In this document: positions 24,774 to 34,221 of the stretch, piece by piece
How positions within the stretch are numbered: position 1 is the stretch's first letter
How the letters are laid out: every line of letters begins with the position of its first letter
NCBI RefSeq assembly: GCF_017745095.1
Contig: NZ_JAGHZZ010000011.1
Coordinates: 112,380-176,379 of the forward strand
Source: Sporocytophaga sp.
Lineage (GTDB): Bacteria > Bacteroidota > Bacteroidia > Cytophagales > Cytophagaceae
Direction of reading: 5' to 3'
Length of the DNA stretch: 64,000 nucleotides
Made by a program: the position numbers and the translations under genes
Notes under the pieces: model-generated
Told to the model about the DNA's origin: nothing
The model's database searches: none
The model's input: the letters and a program-made list of their open reading frames with translations, nothing else

Positions 24774-25505
24774 TTAGATCTTTCTTTTCAATTCGAAATG
24801 TTTTCCAAGATAAACTCTTCTAACTTGCTCATCTGCCGCAAGTTCTTCTGCAGTGCCCGACTTCAGAATCTTTCCTTCAAATAAAAGATAAGCCCTGTCT
24901 GTAATGGAAAGTGTTTCGTTTACATTGTGGTCGGTAATAAGGATACCGATATTTTTATTCTTTAGTTTGGCAACAATTGATTGTATTTCTTCAACCGCAA
25001 TTGGGTCTACACCAGCAAATGGCTCATCCAATAACACAAACTTCGGATCTACAGCAAGTGCACGGGCAATTTCAGTTCTCCTTCTTTCTCCTCCAGAAAG
25101 CACCATGCCTATATTTTTTCTCACATGATTTAAGCTGAATTCATCAAGAAGTTCCTGAAGTTTTTGCTTTTGGTCAGCTTTGGAAAGTTTAGTCATTTCC
25201 AGAACAGCCATAATGTTTTCTTCCACTGTGAGGGTTCTGAAGACTGAAGCTTCCTGTGCCAGATAACCTACTCCTCTTTTCGCCCTCTGGTACATAGGAA
25301 GTTTGGTTATTTCTTCATCTTCCAGAAAAATTTTCCCCTCATTGGGCTTTATGAGGCCCACTATCATGTAGAATGAAGTAGTTTTTCCGGCTCCATTCGG
25401 ACCCAGCAGTCCTACAATTTCTCCTTGTTTAACTTCTACCGAAACGTTGTTAACTACTGTTCTGGCTTTATATCTCTTAATTAAATGTTCCGCTCTGAGT
25501 ATCAT
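24774..25505 (-). CDS. lptB: LPS export ABC transporter ATPase LptB
   Basis: A 243-residue ATPase matching LptB, the cytoplasmic motor that drives lipopolysaccharide from the inner membrane along the Lpt bridge. Walker [10 protein letters not shown] is at 35-43, followed by the LptB-typical [20 protein letters not shown], signature [15 protein letters not shown] (about 141-155) and Walker [17 protein letters not shown]. The partner permeases LptF/LptG are not in the window. It is 38 bases downstream of recJ on the same strand. Confidence 0.93.
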   Translation of the reverse strand: MILRAEHLIKRYKARTVVNNVSVEVKQGEIVGLLGPNGAGKTTSFYMIVGLIKPNEGKIFLEDEEITKLPMYQRAKRGVGYLAQEASVFRTLTVEENIMAVLEMTKLSKADQKQKLQELLDEFSLNHVRKNIGMVLSGGERRRTEIARALAVDPKFVLLDEPFAGVDPIAVEEIQSIVAKLKNKNIGILITDHNVNETLSITDRAYLLFEGKILKSGTAEELAADEQVRRVYLGKHFELKRKI

Positions 25506-25543
25506 CTCTGATTATATAACAAAATAAAAGGAAGACCCTCTTT

Positions 25544-27247
25544 TTATTTAGTGACAAATTTTATATCCTTTATGAATAATTGCAAAGTTTTTTTACCATT
25601 AAATTCATTTTCATAAATATGGTAACAAATATTAAATGGCTCTCCTTTTGAAATTCTTTTAAATGGTTCTACCATATTAAACCCAATCGCCTCAATGGCA
25701 TTAAAGCCATCCTGGGAAATTCTCAGTTTCAGATGCTGGTCTTTCAACAATCGTGCAGAACCATCATCTCTGACATTTTCAGAAAGAAATACTGGGTCCA
25801 TGTTTCCTGGCCCGAATGGAGCTAATTGCTTCAGAATGTTATAAAACTTCTGATTAATCTGTGACAATTCTATCTTAAGATCAACATCCAGTTTGGGAAT
25901 TAAATCCTCCTGACGAATGTCGCAAGAAACGACATGTTCAAATTTCTCCTGGAAAGCCTTAATATTCTCAAGCTTCATTGTAAGTCCGGCAGCATAAGTA
26001 TGTCCTCCAAACTGTTCAAGCAGATCGGAACACTTGGCTATCGCCTCATAAACATCAAATCCATCAACCGATCTTGCTGAGCCTGTTGCCATACCATTGT
26101 TTTCAGTGAGAATAATAGTAGGTCTGTAAAATTTTTCGATGCAGCGGGAAGCCACTATCCCTATAACACCTTTATGCCAGTCATTTTTGAAAAGGACTGT
26201 TGACTTTGAATTGATAGATACCTCATCCTGAATCATTCGAATTGCTTCATCAGTGATGTTCAGGTCAAAATCCTTTCTTACTTTATTCTTTTCGTTGATC
26301 TTTTCAGCCAACAGATCTGCTTCATCCTGGTCCTGGGCGATAAGTAAATGAACAGCATGTTTGGCATGTGCAATCCTTCCTGCGGCATTTATTCTGGGAC
26401 CAAGCCCGAAGACTATATTGTTGATCGTAAGTTCTTTTGATACTCCTGAAATGTCAATGAGCGCTTTCATGCCAGGGCGTGGAGACTCATTCAGCACCTT
26501 CAAACCATGGTACGTTAATATCCTGTTTTCACCGGTAATAGGCACTATGTCTGAAGCTATACTTACCGCCAGTAAATCAAGAAAACTAAAGAGTACCTCT
26601 TCTTCCAGACCCAGATCGATGCATAGCGCTTGCATCAATTTAAACCCAACACCGCATCCTGAAAGTTCTTTATATGGATAATCACAGTCCGTTCTTTTGG
26701 GGTCCAGAACAGCACAGGCCATGGGAATCGTATCGCCAGGCTTGTGGTGATCGCATACTATGAAATCTATTCCTTGCTCTGTGGCATAGGCTATTTCATT
26801 TGATGACTTGATGCCACAATCCAGACTGATAATAAGCGAAAAGCCATTTTCCTGAGCCCAATCGATACCGGTTTTTGAAATGCCATAACCTTCTTTATAT
26901 CTGTCAGGAATATAAAATTCAAGATTTTCGTAATAGTTGCTGAGAAAGCCGTAGACCAGTGTGACAGAAGTAGTTCCATCTACATCATAATCTCCGTAAA
27001 TAAGGATTTTTTCTTCATTGTCCATGGCTTCACAAAGCCTGGAAACAGCTTTGTCCATATCTTTCATCAGAAATGGATCGTGGAGGTTTTCCAATGAAGG
27101 TCTGAAGAAATCTCGGGCTTCTTCAAATGTATTAATCCCTCTTTGAATCAGTAGAGAAGCAAGAGAAGCGTTGATATTAATCGCCTGTGATAAAGACTCA
27201 ATGTTCTGAGCCGGGGGAACATGTTTAAATACCCAACGCTTTTCCAT
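25544..27247 (-). CDS. recJ: Single-stranded-DNA-specific exonuclease RecJ
   Basis: A 567-residue DHH-superfamily 5'-3' exonuclease used in recombination and mismatch repair. Metal-binding motifs are intact: DYDVDG at 86-91, LDCG near 143 and CDHHKPGD with DHH at 166-168. The DHHA1 motif GGHTYAAGLTM lies near 415, and a C-terminal OB-like domain follows. Its length fits the family. It heads a leftward cluster with lptB and the GH3 gene. Confidence 0.95.
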   Translation of the reverse strand: MEKRWVFKHVPPAQNIESLSQAININASLASLLIQRGINTFEEARDFFRPSLENLHDPFLMKDMDKAVSRLCEAMDNEEKILIYGDYDVDGTTSVTLVYGFLSNYYENLEFYIPDRYKEGYGISKTGIDWAQENGFSLIISLDCGIKSSNEIAYATEQGIDFIVCDHHKPGDTIPMACAVLDPKRTDCDYPYKELSGCGVGFKLMQALCIDLGLEEEVLFSFLDLLAVSIASDIVPITGENRILTYHGLKVLNESPRPGMKALIDISGVSKELTINNIVFGLGPRINAAGRIAHAKHAVHLLIAQDQDEADLLAEKINEKNKVRKDFDLNITDEAIRMIQDEVSINSKSTVLFKNDWHKGVIGIVASRCIEKFYRPTIILTENNGMATGSARSVDGFDVYEAIAKCSDLLEQFGGHTYAAGLTMKLENIKAFQEKFEHVVSCDIRQEDLIPKLDVDLKIELSQINQKFYNILKQLAPFGPGNMDPVFLSENVRDDGSARLLKDQHLKLRISQDGFNAIEAIGFNMVEPFKRISKGEPFNICYHIYENEFNGKKTLQLFIKDIKFVTK

Positions 27248-27337
27248 AAAGCATACAAAATATAAAAAAATAGCGACTTTTTTATAAAATAGAGACGTTA
27301 TCAGGCAAATATTCCGGGTTTATTACCTGAAAAGGCA

Positions 27338-28786
27338 TTATTCGCCCTCTTCCAGCAAGTCAGGGGTCTCAAGATATTTAATATCTCCAACCGCTTTGCC
27401 AGCTATTCCTTTAATTGACCCATACATATCTACTGTATTATGAAGAACTTTTTCCAGTTGTTTTTCCCGCTCTTTCCAGAGCTTTTGGGTAACCAGTTTT
27501 TCTTTGGCAAGAGCTTCCTGCATTGAAGAAAAACCTTCCACAATTGCTTCCATCTGCTGGCGGAATTCATTACCGGTCAGAAAGTCATATAGCATCTGCA
27601 TTTTATCACCCTTGTTTTCCTGTGACAACTTTACTTCTGTCAATTTGATAAGGGTATCTCTGAGAATCATGGCAACACCTTTCACTTCATTGAAAGAGCA
27701 GACCCAAACACCTTCACGCAGACCAAACTTTTCCATGTCCTTAGGCATGGTCTCAGTTACAAGCACAGCAAGGTCCGCTTTTTGTCCGCGAAGGTCACCT
27801 TTCAGCTTTTCGATCCACCCTTCGCTGAAAGCCTTGGTACGCTTACTTTCATAGATTATTTTTCCGCAATCTTTTCCGGAAGAGTTTCTCACGGTATGAA
27901 TTACATCGGCCCCTCTTACCCCTTTTCCTACTTCTTCTACCAGGTCAAATGGGAATACTTCTCTGAGGATTCCTTCAAGGACAACTTCCTGTGCTTCGCC
28001 TTGCAATTGCATTGAACCTTGTTCAGCCTTTCTTTTCATCTCATCAATCTGCTTTCTCAAAGACTCTAACTGCATGTCCTTTTCTTTGATCTTCAGTTGA
28101 TTGTTTTCGTCCATCCGTTTCTTGATGTCGTCTTCCATATCCTTGGCTTTATTGAGAAACTTCTTCTCCATTTCCAGCTCAAGTTCTTCCTTTTTATCGT
28201 TCAGCTCCTTTTCTTTTTTTAGAAGCTCAAGCTCTTTGGTTTTCAGTTCGCGGTTTTCTTTTTTCCGTTCATCAACTTCTTCTTGTAAATTTTTTAGTTG
28301 AAGCTCAAAATCTTCTCTGACCTTGCCTTTGAGCTGGTCTTCCATTTCTTTGGTTTTGCTAAGAAGTTTTTTTTCAAGCTCTAATTCAAGTTCATCACTT
28401 TTCTCTTTCAGTTCTTTTTCTTTCTTCAAAAGATCAAGTTCCTTCGTTTTTAGCTCGCGATTTTCCTTTTTGCGTTCCTCGATTTCTTCCTGCATGGTTT
28501 TGAGTTGCATTTCAAAATCTTCTTTCACTTTGCCTTTGAGCTGTTCTTCTATTTTCTGTTTTTCCAGAATCAGTGTTTTTTTCATCTGAGTTTCCTGATC
28601 TTCTCGTTCCTTAAGCAGTTTAGCCTGATAAGCACGGAGTTTGTTTTCTTTTTCAGCAAGTTCAGCTTCTTTCTGTTTCTGGATTTTTTCAAAATCCTGT
28701 TTTAATTTTTCCTCTATATGGCTGGCAAGCGCTTCTTCTACATTGAAATGGTGAGCGCATTTTGGGCAGGTAATTTTATTTTCCAC
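27338..28786 (-). CDS. DUF2130 coiled-coil protein with Zn-ribbon start
   Basis: A 482-residue protein. The first 30 residues look like a small metal-binding unit (CPKCAHHF). Residues 35-255 are an extended Glu/Lys-rich coiled coil. Residues about 265-420 form the conserved DUF2130 domain (LREVFPFDLVEEVGKGVRGADV, then IIYESKRTKAFSEGWIEKLKGD), which has a nuclease-like ESK pattern. Function is not established for the family. The coiled coil contains a tandem duplication described separately. Confidence 0.85.
   Translation of the reverse strand: MENKITCPKCAHHFNVEEALASHIEEKLKQDFEKIQKQKEAELAEKENKLRAYQAKLLKEREDQETQMKKTLILEKQKIEEQLKGKVKEDFEMQLKTMQEEIEERKKENRELKTKELDLLKKEKELKEKSDELELELEKKLLSKTKEMEDQLKGKVREDFELQLKNLQEEVDERKKENRELKTKELELLKKEKELNDKKEELELEMEKKFLNKAKDMEDDIKKRMDENNQLKIKEKDMQLESLRKQIDEMKRKAEQGSMQLQGEAQEVVLEGILREVFPFDLVEEVGKGVRGADVIHTVRNSSGKDCGKIIYESKRTKAFSEGWIEKLKGDLRGQKADLAVLVTETMPKDMEKFGLREGVWVCSFNEVKGVAMILRDTLIKLTEVKLSQENKGDKMQMLYDFLTGNEFRQQMEAIVEGFSSMQEALAKEKLVTQKLWKEREKQLEKVLHNTVDMYGSIKGIAGKAVGDIKYLETPDLLEEGE
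28136..28549 (-). repeat. Tandem 69-codon duplication inside the DUF2130 gene
   Basis: Residues 80-148 and 149-217 of the protein are two consecutive 69-residue copies, for example EQLKGKVKEDFEMQLK against DQLKGKVREDFELQLK, and both contain ERKKENRELKTKEL. The period of 207 bp preserves the reading frame and, nearly, the heptad phase of the coiled coil. The start of a third unit (EDDIKKRMDE) follows. Confidence 0.85.
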
Positions 28787-28973
28787 TAGAAAATCCTTGA
28801 AGTATTTTTAAAGATAATAAATATGTGGCTGAAGGCGAAAAGCAGAAAAGCTTAAAGTTTTAAAATGTGGGAATGGCTTAATTAACATTGAATTTCCTTT
28901 AGCAGGCAAATTAAAGGATCTTAAAAAATGATGAAAAATCGTAGAGGTAAAGGAATTAAAATTTAGGATTTTG

Positions 28974-29010
28974 AAAACAAAAAAGGCTGACTCTTTCGAA
29001 TCAGCCTTTT
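28974..29010 (-). terminator. Rho-independent terminator of the SPOR gene
   Basis: A perfect 10-bp inverted repeat (28981-28990 AAAAGGCTGA with 29001-29010 TCAGCCTTTT) lies 30 bases past the stop at 29041. Read leftwards, the stem runs into a T-rich tract (28974-28984). Confidence 0.8.
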
Positions 29011-29040
29011 TAAATATTTAATTACTTATTAAATGAAGTA

Positions 29041-29583
29041 TTATAATACACCTTCAAGTACATCTTTGATAGGTACTCTTTCACCATTTTTGTAAGCGAC
29101 GATCCAGGCATCTTTTACTCCCATGTCTCTTAGCGCCTTTTTAAATGTATTTGCTTCCCAATAGTCGGCAAAGTTGCCAAGTGTGTATTTTTTTATTCCA
29201 TCACTATCTACTTCTCCACTGAAATTTGGATTGTTGTCAAAATATTTTGACAGGTCTTTGTTTCTGAAAGAACCTACCTGCACTTTAAAAGTTACGCCAG
29301 GTACAGTTTTGGATTTAACACTGCCAGCTCCTCCTGATTGAAGACTTTTTTTAAGTTGCTCTATTTCTGCATTTTTAGCATCCACCTCAGATTTTAAACT
29401 GGCTGATTGGGAAGCTTGAGCAGATAGTGCATCCTTTTCTTCAATAAGCTTCTTGTACTCCATCGGAGTAAGAGATTTCAGTTTTTTAGCCCATTCTTTT
29501 TCAGTTTCCTTATCAGATTGGGCAAATCCGGCAGAAACTGCCAGAAACATTAACAATCCGAACACATGAGCGCTCTTTTTCAT
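29041..29583 (-). CDS. Secreted SPOR-like domain protein
   Basis: A 180-residue protein with a signal peptide (cleavage near AGFAQ, residue 22), a coiled-coil region (about 45-80) and a C-terminal SPOR-like domain from about residue 98: FKVQVGSFRNKDLSKYF, then YTLGNFADYWEANTFKKALRDMG and DAWIVAYKNG. SPOR domains bind denuded septal peptidoglycan, so a periplasmic, cell-wall-linked role is likely. It is downstream of fumC but separated by 70 bases, and has its own terminator. Confidence 0.8.
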   Translation of the reverse strand: MKKSAHVFGLLMFLAVSAGFAQSDKETEKEWAKKLKSLTPMEYKKLIEEKDALSAQASQSASLKSEVDAKNAEIEQLKKSLQSGGAGSVKSKTVPGVTFKVQVGSFRNKDLSKYFDNNPNFSGEVDSDGIKKYTLGNFADYWEANTFKKALRDMGVKDAWIVAYKNGERVPIKDVLEGVL

Positions 29584-29653
29584 GATAGTAGCTATTTAAA
29601 TAATGTATTTAAGAGTATCCTGTTTTTAATTGCCGACAGGAAACCCTAAAATA

Positions 29654-31048
29654 TTATTTAAGGCTTCCTATCATGTCTTTTGCGTTAACCCAACTTGTAA
29701 ATTGCTCGTCTGTTAATAATTGTAGCTCTATAGCCGCCTCTCTTAAAGTTTTGTTTTCTTTATGAGCTTTTTTGGCAATTTTAGCTGCATTTTCGTAGCC
29801 GATATGTGTGTTAAGAGCGGTTACCAGCATCAACGAATTTTCAAGGTTTTTATTGATGAATGGTAAGTTTGGCTCAATACCGACTGCGCAATTTTTATTG
29901 AAACTATCGGCAGCATCACCGATTAGTTTGGCCGACATTAGCAAATTGAAGATTATTACGGGTTTAAAAACATTTAGTTCGAAATGTCCTTGCATTCCAC
30001 CGACAGAAATTGCAGCGTCATTTCCTATAACTTGTGCACAAACCATTGTAAGTGCCTCAGATTGAGTAGGATTAACCTTTCCTGGCATAATTGAAGAACC
30101 TGGCTCATTTTCAGGAATTATTAATTCTCCGATACCACATCTAGGTCCAGAAGCAAGCAATCTGATATCATTTCCTATTTTCATCAAGCTTACTGCAAGT
30201 TTTTTCAGCGCTCCTGAAGTACCTACTGCTGCGTCGTGAGCTGCTAATGCTTCAAATTTATTAGGAGCAGTTTTGAAAGGATGACCTGCCAGTTGTGAAA
30301 TTTTCTTTGCTACAAGCTCAGAATATCCTTTAGGAGTATTTAATCCTGTTCCTACAGCTGTTCCACCAAGCGCAAGTTCAGAAAGGTGATCCAGTGTGGA
30401 TTGAAGGGTTTTAATGCCATGGTCCAACTGTGCTACATAACCTGAAAACTCATTTCCAAGTGTAAGGGGAGTAGCATCCATTAAATGTGTACGACCGATT
30501 TTTACAACATCTGCAAAAGCCTTTGCTTTAGCATCAAGTGTATCTCTTAGAGATTTTACTTTAGGAATGGTCTCTTCAACAATTAGTTTGTATGCTGCAA
30601 TTGACATTGCAGTAGGGAAAGTATCGTTAGATGACTGAGATTTATTAACGTCATCGTTCGGGTGAATTTTTTTCTTTTCGTCCTCCAATTTACCACCAAG
30701 AAGTACGTGAGCTCTGTTTCCGATTACCTCGTTCACATTCATGTTAGACTGAGTTCCTGAACCTGTCTGCCATACTACCAAAGGAAACTGATCGTCAAGT
30801 TTTCCGTCAAGGATTTCTTCACATACTTTGCTGATTATCTCAGCTTTGTCAGCAGAAAGAACGCCAAGCTCAAGATTGGTTTGTGCGGCAGCTTTCTTCA
30901 AAATAGCAAATGCTCTGATCACTTCAGTAGGCATAAGATGCCCGCCGATGGTGAAGTTTTCTTTTGATCTTTGAGTTTGTGCTCCCCAATATTTGTCTGC
31001 CGGAACTTGTACCGGCCCCATGGTGTCTTTTTCAATCCTGAAGCTCAT
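29654..31048 (-). CDS. fumC: Class II fumarate hydratase
   Basis: A 464-residue homotetrameric fumarase converting fumarate to L-malate in the TCA cycle, iron-independent. The signature [13 protein letters not shown] is present near residue 315, as are [15 protein letters not shown] near 97 and the [12 protein letters not shown] segment near 185. Length and start ([28 protein letters not shown]) fit the family exactly. Confidence 0.96.
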   Translation of the reverse strand: MSFRIEKDTMGPVQVPADKYWGAQTQRSKENFTIGGHLMPTEVIRAFAILKKAAAQTNLELGVLSADKAEIISKVCEEILDGKLDDQFPLVVWQTGSGTQSNMNVNEVIGNRAHVLLGGKLEDEKKKIHPNDDVNKSQSSNDTFPTAMSIAAYKLIVEETIPKVKSLRDTLDAKAKAFADVVKIGRTHLMDATPLTLGNEFSGYVAQLDHGIKTLQSTLDHLSELALGGTAVGTGLNTPKGYSELVAKKISQLAGHPFKTAPNKFEALAAHDAAVGTSGALKKLAVSLMKIGNDIRLLASGPRCGIGELIIPENEPGSSIMPGKVNPTQSEALTMVCAQVIGNDAAISVGGMQGHFELNVFKPVIIFNLLMSAKLIGDAADSFNKNCAVGIEPNLPFINKNLENSLMLVTALNTHIGYENAAKIAKKAHKENKTLREAAIELQLLTDEQFTSWVNAKDMIGSLK

Positions 31049-31094
31049 AGAATATTTTAGTTTTTTAATAGTTACTGTATAGTGAACAATATTA

Positions 31095-31102
31095 CAAAAA
31101 TA
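31095..31102 (-). promoter_or_regulatory. Possible fumC -7 element
   Basis: On the minus strand the sequence reads TATTTTTG, matching the Bacteroidota TAnnTTTG box, 46 bases before the fumC start. The upstream TTG (31130-31128) is 25 bases away, somewhat too far for the usual spacing. Confidence 0.3.
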
Positions 31103-31196
31103 TCAAAAGACCTCTAGCGCGATATAGCAATATTTAATGGCGGATTTGGAATTTTTCCAAATTTTTCCACAATATGGTCCTGTGTTGAATTAGTGG

Positions 31197-31204
31197 TATC
31201 TTTG
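31197..31204 (+). promoter_or_regulatory. Possible radA -7 element
   Basis: TATCTTTG matches TAnnTTTG and lies 12 bases before the radA ATG. No TTTG box is seen at the right distance upstream, and the 5' leader would be extremely short, so this is tentative. Confidence 0.3.
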
Positions 31205-31216
31205 AATAATAAGATT

Positions 31217-32587
31217 ATGGCCAAAGTAAAATCCTCGTTTTTTTGTCAGAGTTGTGGTGCGCAGTCTGCCAAGTGGGTCGGTAAATGCCCTTCCTGCGGA
31301 GAATGGAATACCTATGTGGAAGAGCTTATTCAGAAAGAGGAAAAGCAGTCCTGGAAGTCCTCTTCTTCTTCTACAAAAGTTGCTAATAAACCCAAGCCTA
31401 TCAATGAAGTTGCTTACGATCAGGAAGAACGCATTTATACCAATGACGGAGAACTAAACAGAGTATTAGGTGGAGGTATTGTCCCTGGCTCTCTGGTTTT
31501 GATAGGTGGTGAACCGGGTATAGGAAAATCGACACTCATGCTTCAGATAGCGTTAAGTCTTGTTGAGCATAAGGTATTGTACGTTTCAGGTGAGGAAAGT
31601 GAGCAGCAGACTAAAATGCGTGCCGAGAGACTGGGCATAAAATCCAATAACTGTTATGTTTTGACAGAAACATCGACTCAAAATATCTTTAAACAGATTG
31701 AAATACTGGAGCCGGATGTTTTGGTGGTTGATTCTATTCAGACTTTGCACTCTTCTTTTATTGATTCAAGCGCAGGAAGCATTTCTCAGGTTAGAGAATG
31801 TACTGCTGAATTGCTGAAATTTGCCAAAGAATCCGGTACTCCTGTTTTCCTCATAGGTCATATTACGAAAGAAGGCACAATAGCCGGACCTAAGATTCTG
31901 GAACATATGGTTGATACTGTTCTGCAGTTTGAAGGCGATCGCCATATGGCTTACAGGATCATGCGTACAACCAAAAACCGTTTTGGTTCTACTTCTGAGT
32001 TGGGTATATATGAAATGTCAGGTGCCGGATTAAAGGAAGTCTCCAATCCTTCTCAGATTCTGCTCTCCCAGAGAGATGAGGTTTTGAGCGGTATCACTAT
32101 TGGAGCAACCCTAGAAGGCAATCGTCCTTTGCTCATAGAAGTACAATCTCTTGTAAGCCCTGCAACTTACGGAACTCCGCAACGGAGCTCTACCGGGTTT
32201 GATGCGAAAAGACTAAACATGTTACTTGCTGTGCTAGAGAAAAGAGGAGGGTTGAGACTCGGAGCTCAGGATGTGTTTCTGAACATTGCAGGTGGACTTA
32301 AGATTGAAGATCCTGCAATAGATTTATCAGTTTGTGCATCAATCATTTCATCCTTTAAAGATCTTGCAATTCCGCAGACAGTTTGCTTTGCCGGTGAAGT
32401 CGGTCTGGGTGGTGAAATAAGAGCAGTGAACAGAATAGAGCAAAGAATTTCAGAAGCTGAAAAATTAGGCTTTAAAGATATATTTATTTCTAAGTATAAT
32501 AAAAAGGGCCTTGATACTGCTAAGTTCAAAGTTAACATTCATGCGGCGGCCAGGCTTGATGAGGTGTTTGATTCTTTAATGAGTTAG
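31217..32587 (+). CDS. radA: DNA repair protein RadA
   Basis: About 456 residues from the ATG at 31217 (MAKVKSSFFCQSCG). A four-cysteine zinc finger (CQSCG, CPSCG) comes first, then a RecA-like ATPase with Walker A GGEPGIGKST, the RadA-specific KNRFG motif (TTKNRFGSTSELGIYEM), and a C-terminal Lon-protease-like domain (AGGLKIEDPAIDLSVCASI). RadA promotes branch migration in recombination. An upstream in-frame ATG at 31193 would add eight non-conserved residues before the zinc finger. Confidence 0.95.
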   Translation: MAKVKSSFFCQSCGAQSAKWVGKCPSCGEWNTYVEELIQKEEKQSWKSSSSSTKVANKPKPINEVAYDQEERIYTNDGELNRVLGGGIVPGSLVLIGGEPGIGKSTLMLQIALSLVEHKVLYVSGEESEQQTKMRAERLGIKSNNCYVLTETSTQNIFKQIEILEPDVLVVDSIQTLHSSFIDSSAGSISQVRECTAELLKFAKESGTPVFLIGHITKEGTIAGPKILEHMVDTVLQFEGDRHMAYRIMRTTKNRFGSTSELGIYEMSGAGLKEVSNPSQILLSQRDEVLSGITIGATLEGNRPLLIEVQSLVSPATYGTPQRSSTGFDAKRLNMLLAVLEKRGGLRLGAQDVFLNIAGGLKIEDPAIDLSVCASIISSFKDLAIPQTVCFAGEVGLGGEIRAVNRIEQRISEAEKLGFKDIFISKYNKKGLDTAKFKVNIHAAARLDEVFDSLMS

Positions 32588-32618
32588 GTAAGCATGAAAA
32601 AATTTAACTCTGCTGTAT

Positions 32619-33683
32619 TCATCGTATAGCAGACAGAGAAGCTTGGGGGAAAGTTATACTGAAGTCCTTTTGCAATTGGGTGAAATACTCCTTCATTAAT
32701 TTTATATAGGTTTGCATTTGCATTTCTATGTTTACTTTACGGTTGGCATCACGTTCTCTTACCCACTGAACTGCCATAACTTTAGCTCTTACGCCAGCTT
32801 TATAATATTTATAGAATAAAAAAAGCAAATACTCCTCAGGGCTTCTTATTGCCGGATTGAATACATTATAGTATTCGAGCAACACTTTACTATAATCTCT
32901 TCTTCCATAACTATCAAGGTCCATGGAAAGAAATGCAAGCTCTTCCATTACATCTATTTGTCTCAATGAATCACTAAATTCAATACAGTCAAATAATATA
33001 GGTTTATCAAGGAGAAAGATGTTCCTTGTATGAAGATCGCCATGACAGTCCTTAACAAATCCTTGTTGCATACGAGATTCAAGAAAATCTTTAAAGTACT
33101 CTATAAACTGAAGGCAGTAACGGGTACTTATATCAATAAAATCTTTACTGGCTAAATCAATTTTGTAAAATATTGAGGAATAATTGAGAATGTCTTTGGT
33201 TTTATCTTTAATAAGGTCGCTTTGATTATTTATGATTAAAGGCTTGGATGAAAAATGAAATTCCGCAATAACTTCAGCGATATTGCGAATATCACTTTCC
33301 GCAACATCTTTTTTTAAAAGAAGGTTATTCAATTCTTTTCCTTCAGGAAGTCTTTTCATCTCGACTGCATAATCAATGATTTTGCCGTTTTCTTCTCCTA
33401 TTTGAAAGTATTCATTGAATATCCTTATAGGGTGAACTGATAAGTATATATCTGAAGAGAATCTTTGATTTAATAAAAGCTCTCTTTCACAGAAAAATTT
33501 ACGATGTTCTAAAGATGTAAAATCAAGGAATGAGGTTTCAACAGGTCTCTTGATTTTAAAAGCCCTGTTCTCAGAAAAAAGAATCCAGGAAATAGAGGTT
33601 TCAATGACAGAAAGTGGTATTGAATGATCAGGGAAAATTATTCTGTCTAATTGTTCCTTTTCCATAGGATTATCAATTTGCAT
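32619..33683 (-). CDS. Aminoglycoside-phosphotransferase-fold protein
   Basis: A 354-residue protein with the kinase-like motifs of the APH family: CHGDLHTRNIFL (Brenner-type catalytic loop, about residue 220) followed by FDCIEFSDSLRQIDVMEELAFLSMDLD. In many bacteria this domain is fused in front of a small P-loop kinase in one protein of about 500 residues. Here the P-loop partner is a separate gene immediately upstream, overlapping by 11 bases. An alternative start at 33665 would remove the overlap. Substrate unknown; real antibiotic resistance is unlikely. Confidence 0.75.
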   Translation of the reverse strand: MQIDNPMEKEQLDRIIFPDHSIPLSVIETSISWILFSENRAFKIKRPVETSFLDFTSLEHRKFFCERELLLNQRFSSDIYLSVHPIRIFNEYFQIGEENGKIIDYAVEMKRLPEGKELNNLLLKKDVAESDIRNIAEVIAEFHFSSKPLIINNQSDLIKDKTKDILNYSSIFYKIDLASKDFIDISTRYCLQFIEYFKDFLESRMQQGFVKDCHGDLHTRNIFLLDKPILFDCIEFSDSLRQIDVMEELAFLSMDLDSYGRRDYSKVLLEYYNVFNPAIRSPEEYLLFLFYKYYKAGVRAKVMAVQWVRERDANRKVNIEMQMQTYIKLMKEYFTQLQKDFSITFPQASLSAIR

Positions 33684-34167
33684 TTAAGTATGCAACTGCT
33701 TTTGTAAGCATTAGGTTAATATCACAATTTGAAGAGTCAAGTTCCAGGAAATCAGTATCAGGCAACTCAAACCGTTCTTTCATTTTCAGATACACAGAGT
33801 AGTCAGCATCGCTGAAAGGTCTTTTAAGGGAGACGCGGTGTCTTATATCTTCATCACTTGCACTGATAATAATAATCTTGCAATTGGTTTTATGCTGAAT
33901 ACATGCTTTGCAAAATGATTTTCTTAAGTCATCTTTAAAAAACGTTGCATCCAGAATAACATTCTTTTTTTCTGACAAGACCTTATTCATCTGAATTTTC
34001 ATTTCTGCATAAACAGCTTCTTTTTCCTCATCAGTATATGCGGGATTCTGAAACAATTCCTTTCGTATAATATCACTTGAAAAATATTCAGCATTAAGGA
34101 GCTTTGATAATTTTTCTGCAAAGAAGGATTTCCCAGAACCGGGAAGGCCTGAAACAATTATGACCAT
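33673..34167 (-). CDS. P-loop kinase-like ATP-binding protein (AAA_33)
   Basis: A 164-residue cytoplasmic NTPase with Walker A GLPGSGKS at residues 7-14 and a Walker B-like VILDATF near 72. It resembles the C-terminal half of the common bifunctional aminoglycoside phosphotransferase/ATP-binding proteins and zeta-toxin or polynucleotide-kinase-like folds. The downstream gene overlaps its end, and together they reconstitute both halves of the fused protein, but in the order kinase first. Confidence 0.75.
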   Translation of the reverse strand: MVIIVSGLPGSGKSFFAEKLSKLLNAEYFSSDIIRKELFQNPAYTDEEKEAVYAEMKIQMNKVLSEKKNVILDATFFKDDLRKSFCKACIQHKTNCKIIIISASDEDIRHRVSLKRPFSDADYSVYLKMKERFELPDTDFLELDSSNCDINLMLTKAVAYLNAN

Positions 34168-34221
34168 GAAAATGAAACAGAGAATCTCTTAAAAAGTTGA
34201 GATAAAGTAATGAGAGAGGAA

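Noticed and set aside
28101..28705. Serine/phenylalanine-rich plus-strand ORFs opposite the DUF2130 gene
   Set aside because: They are the antisense of Glu/Lys-rich coiled-coil codons, which always gives long Ser/Phe-rich frames; no start signals.
28991..29000. TTCGAAT resembling a tRNA T-loop
   Set aside because: It lies in the loop of a terminator, and no cloverleaf can be drawn around it.
32619..33683. Antibiotic resistance by an aminoglycoside phosphotransferase
   Set aside because: The fold is shared by many housekeeping kinases, and the pairing with a P-loop kinase points to the common bifunctional family, not to resistance enzymes.
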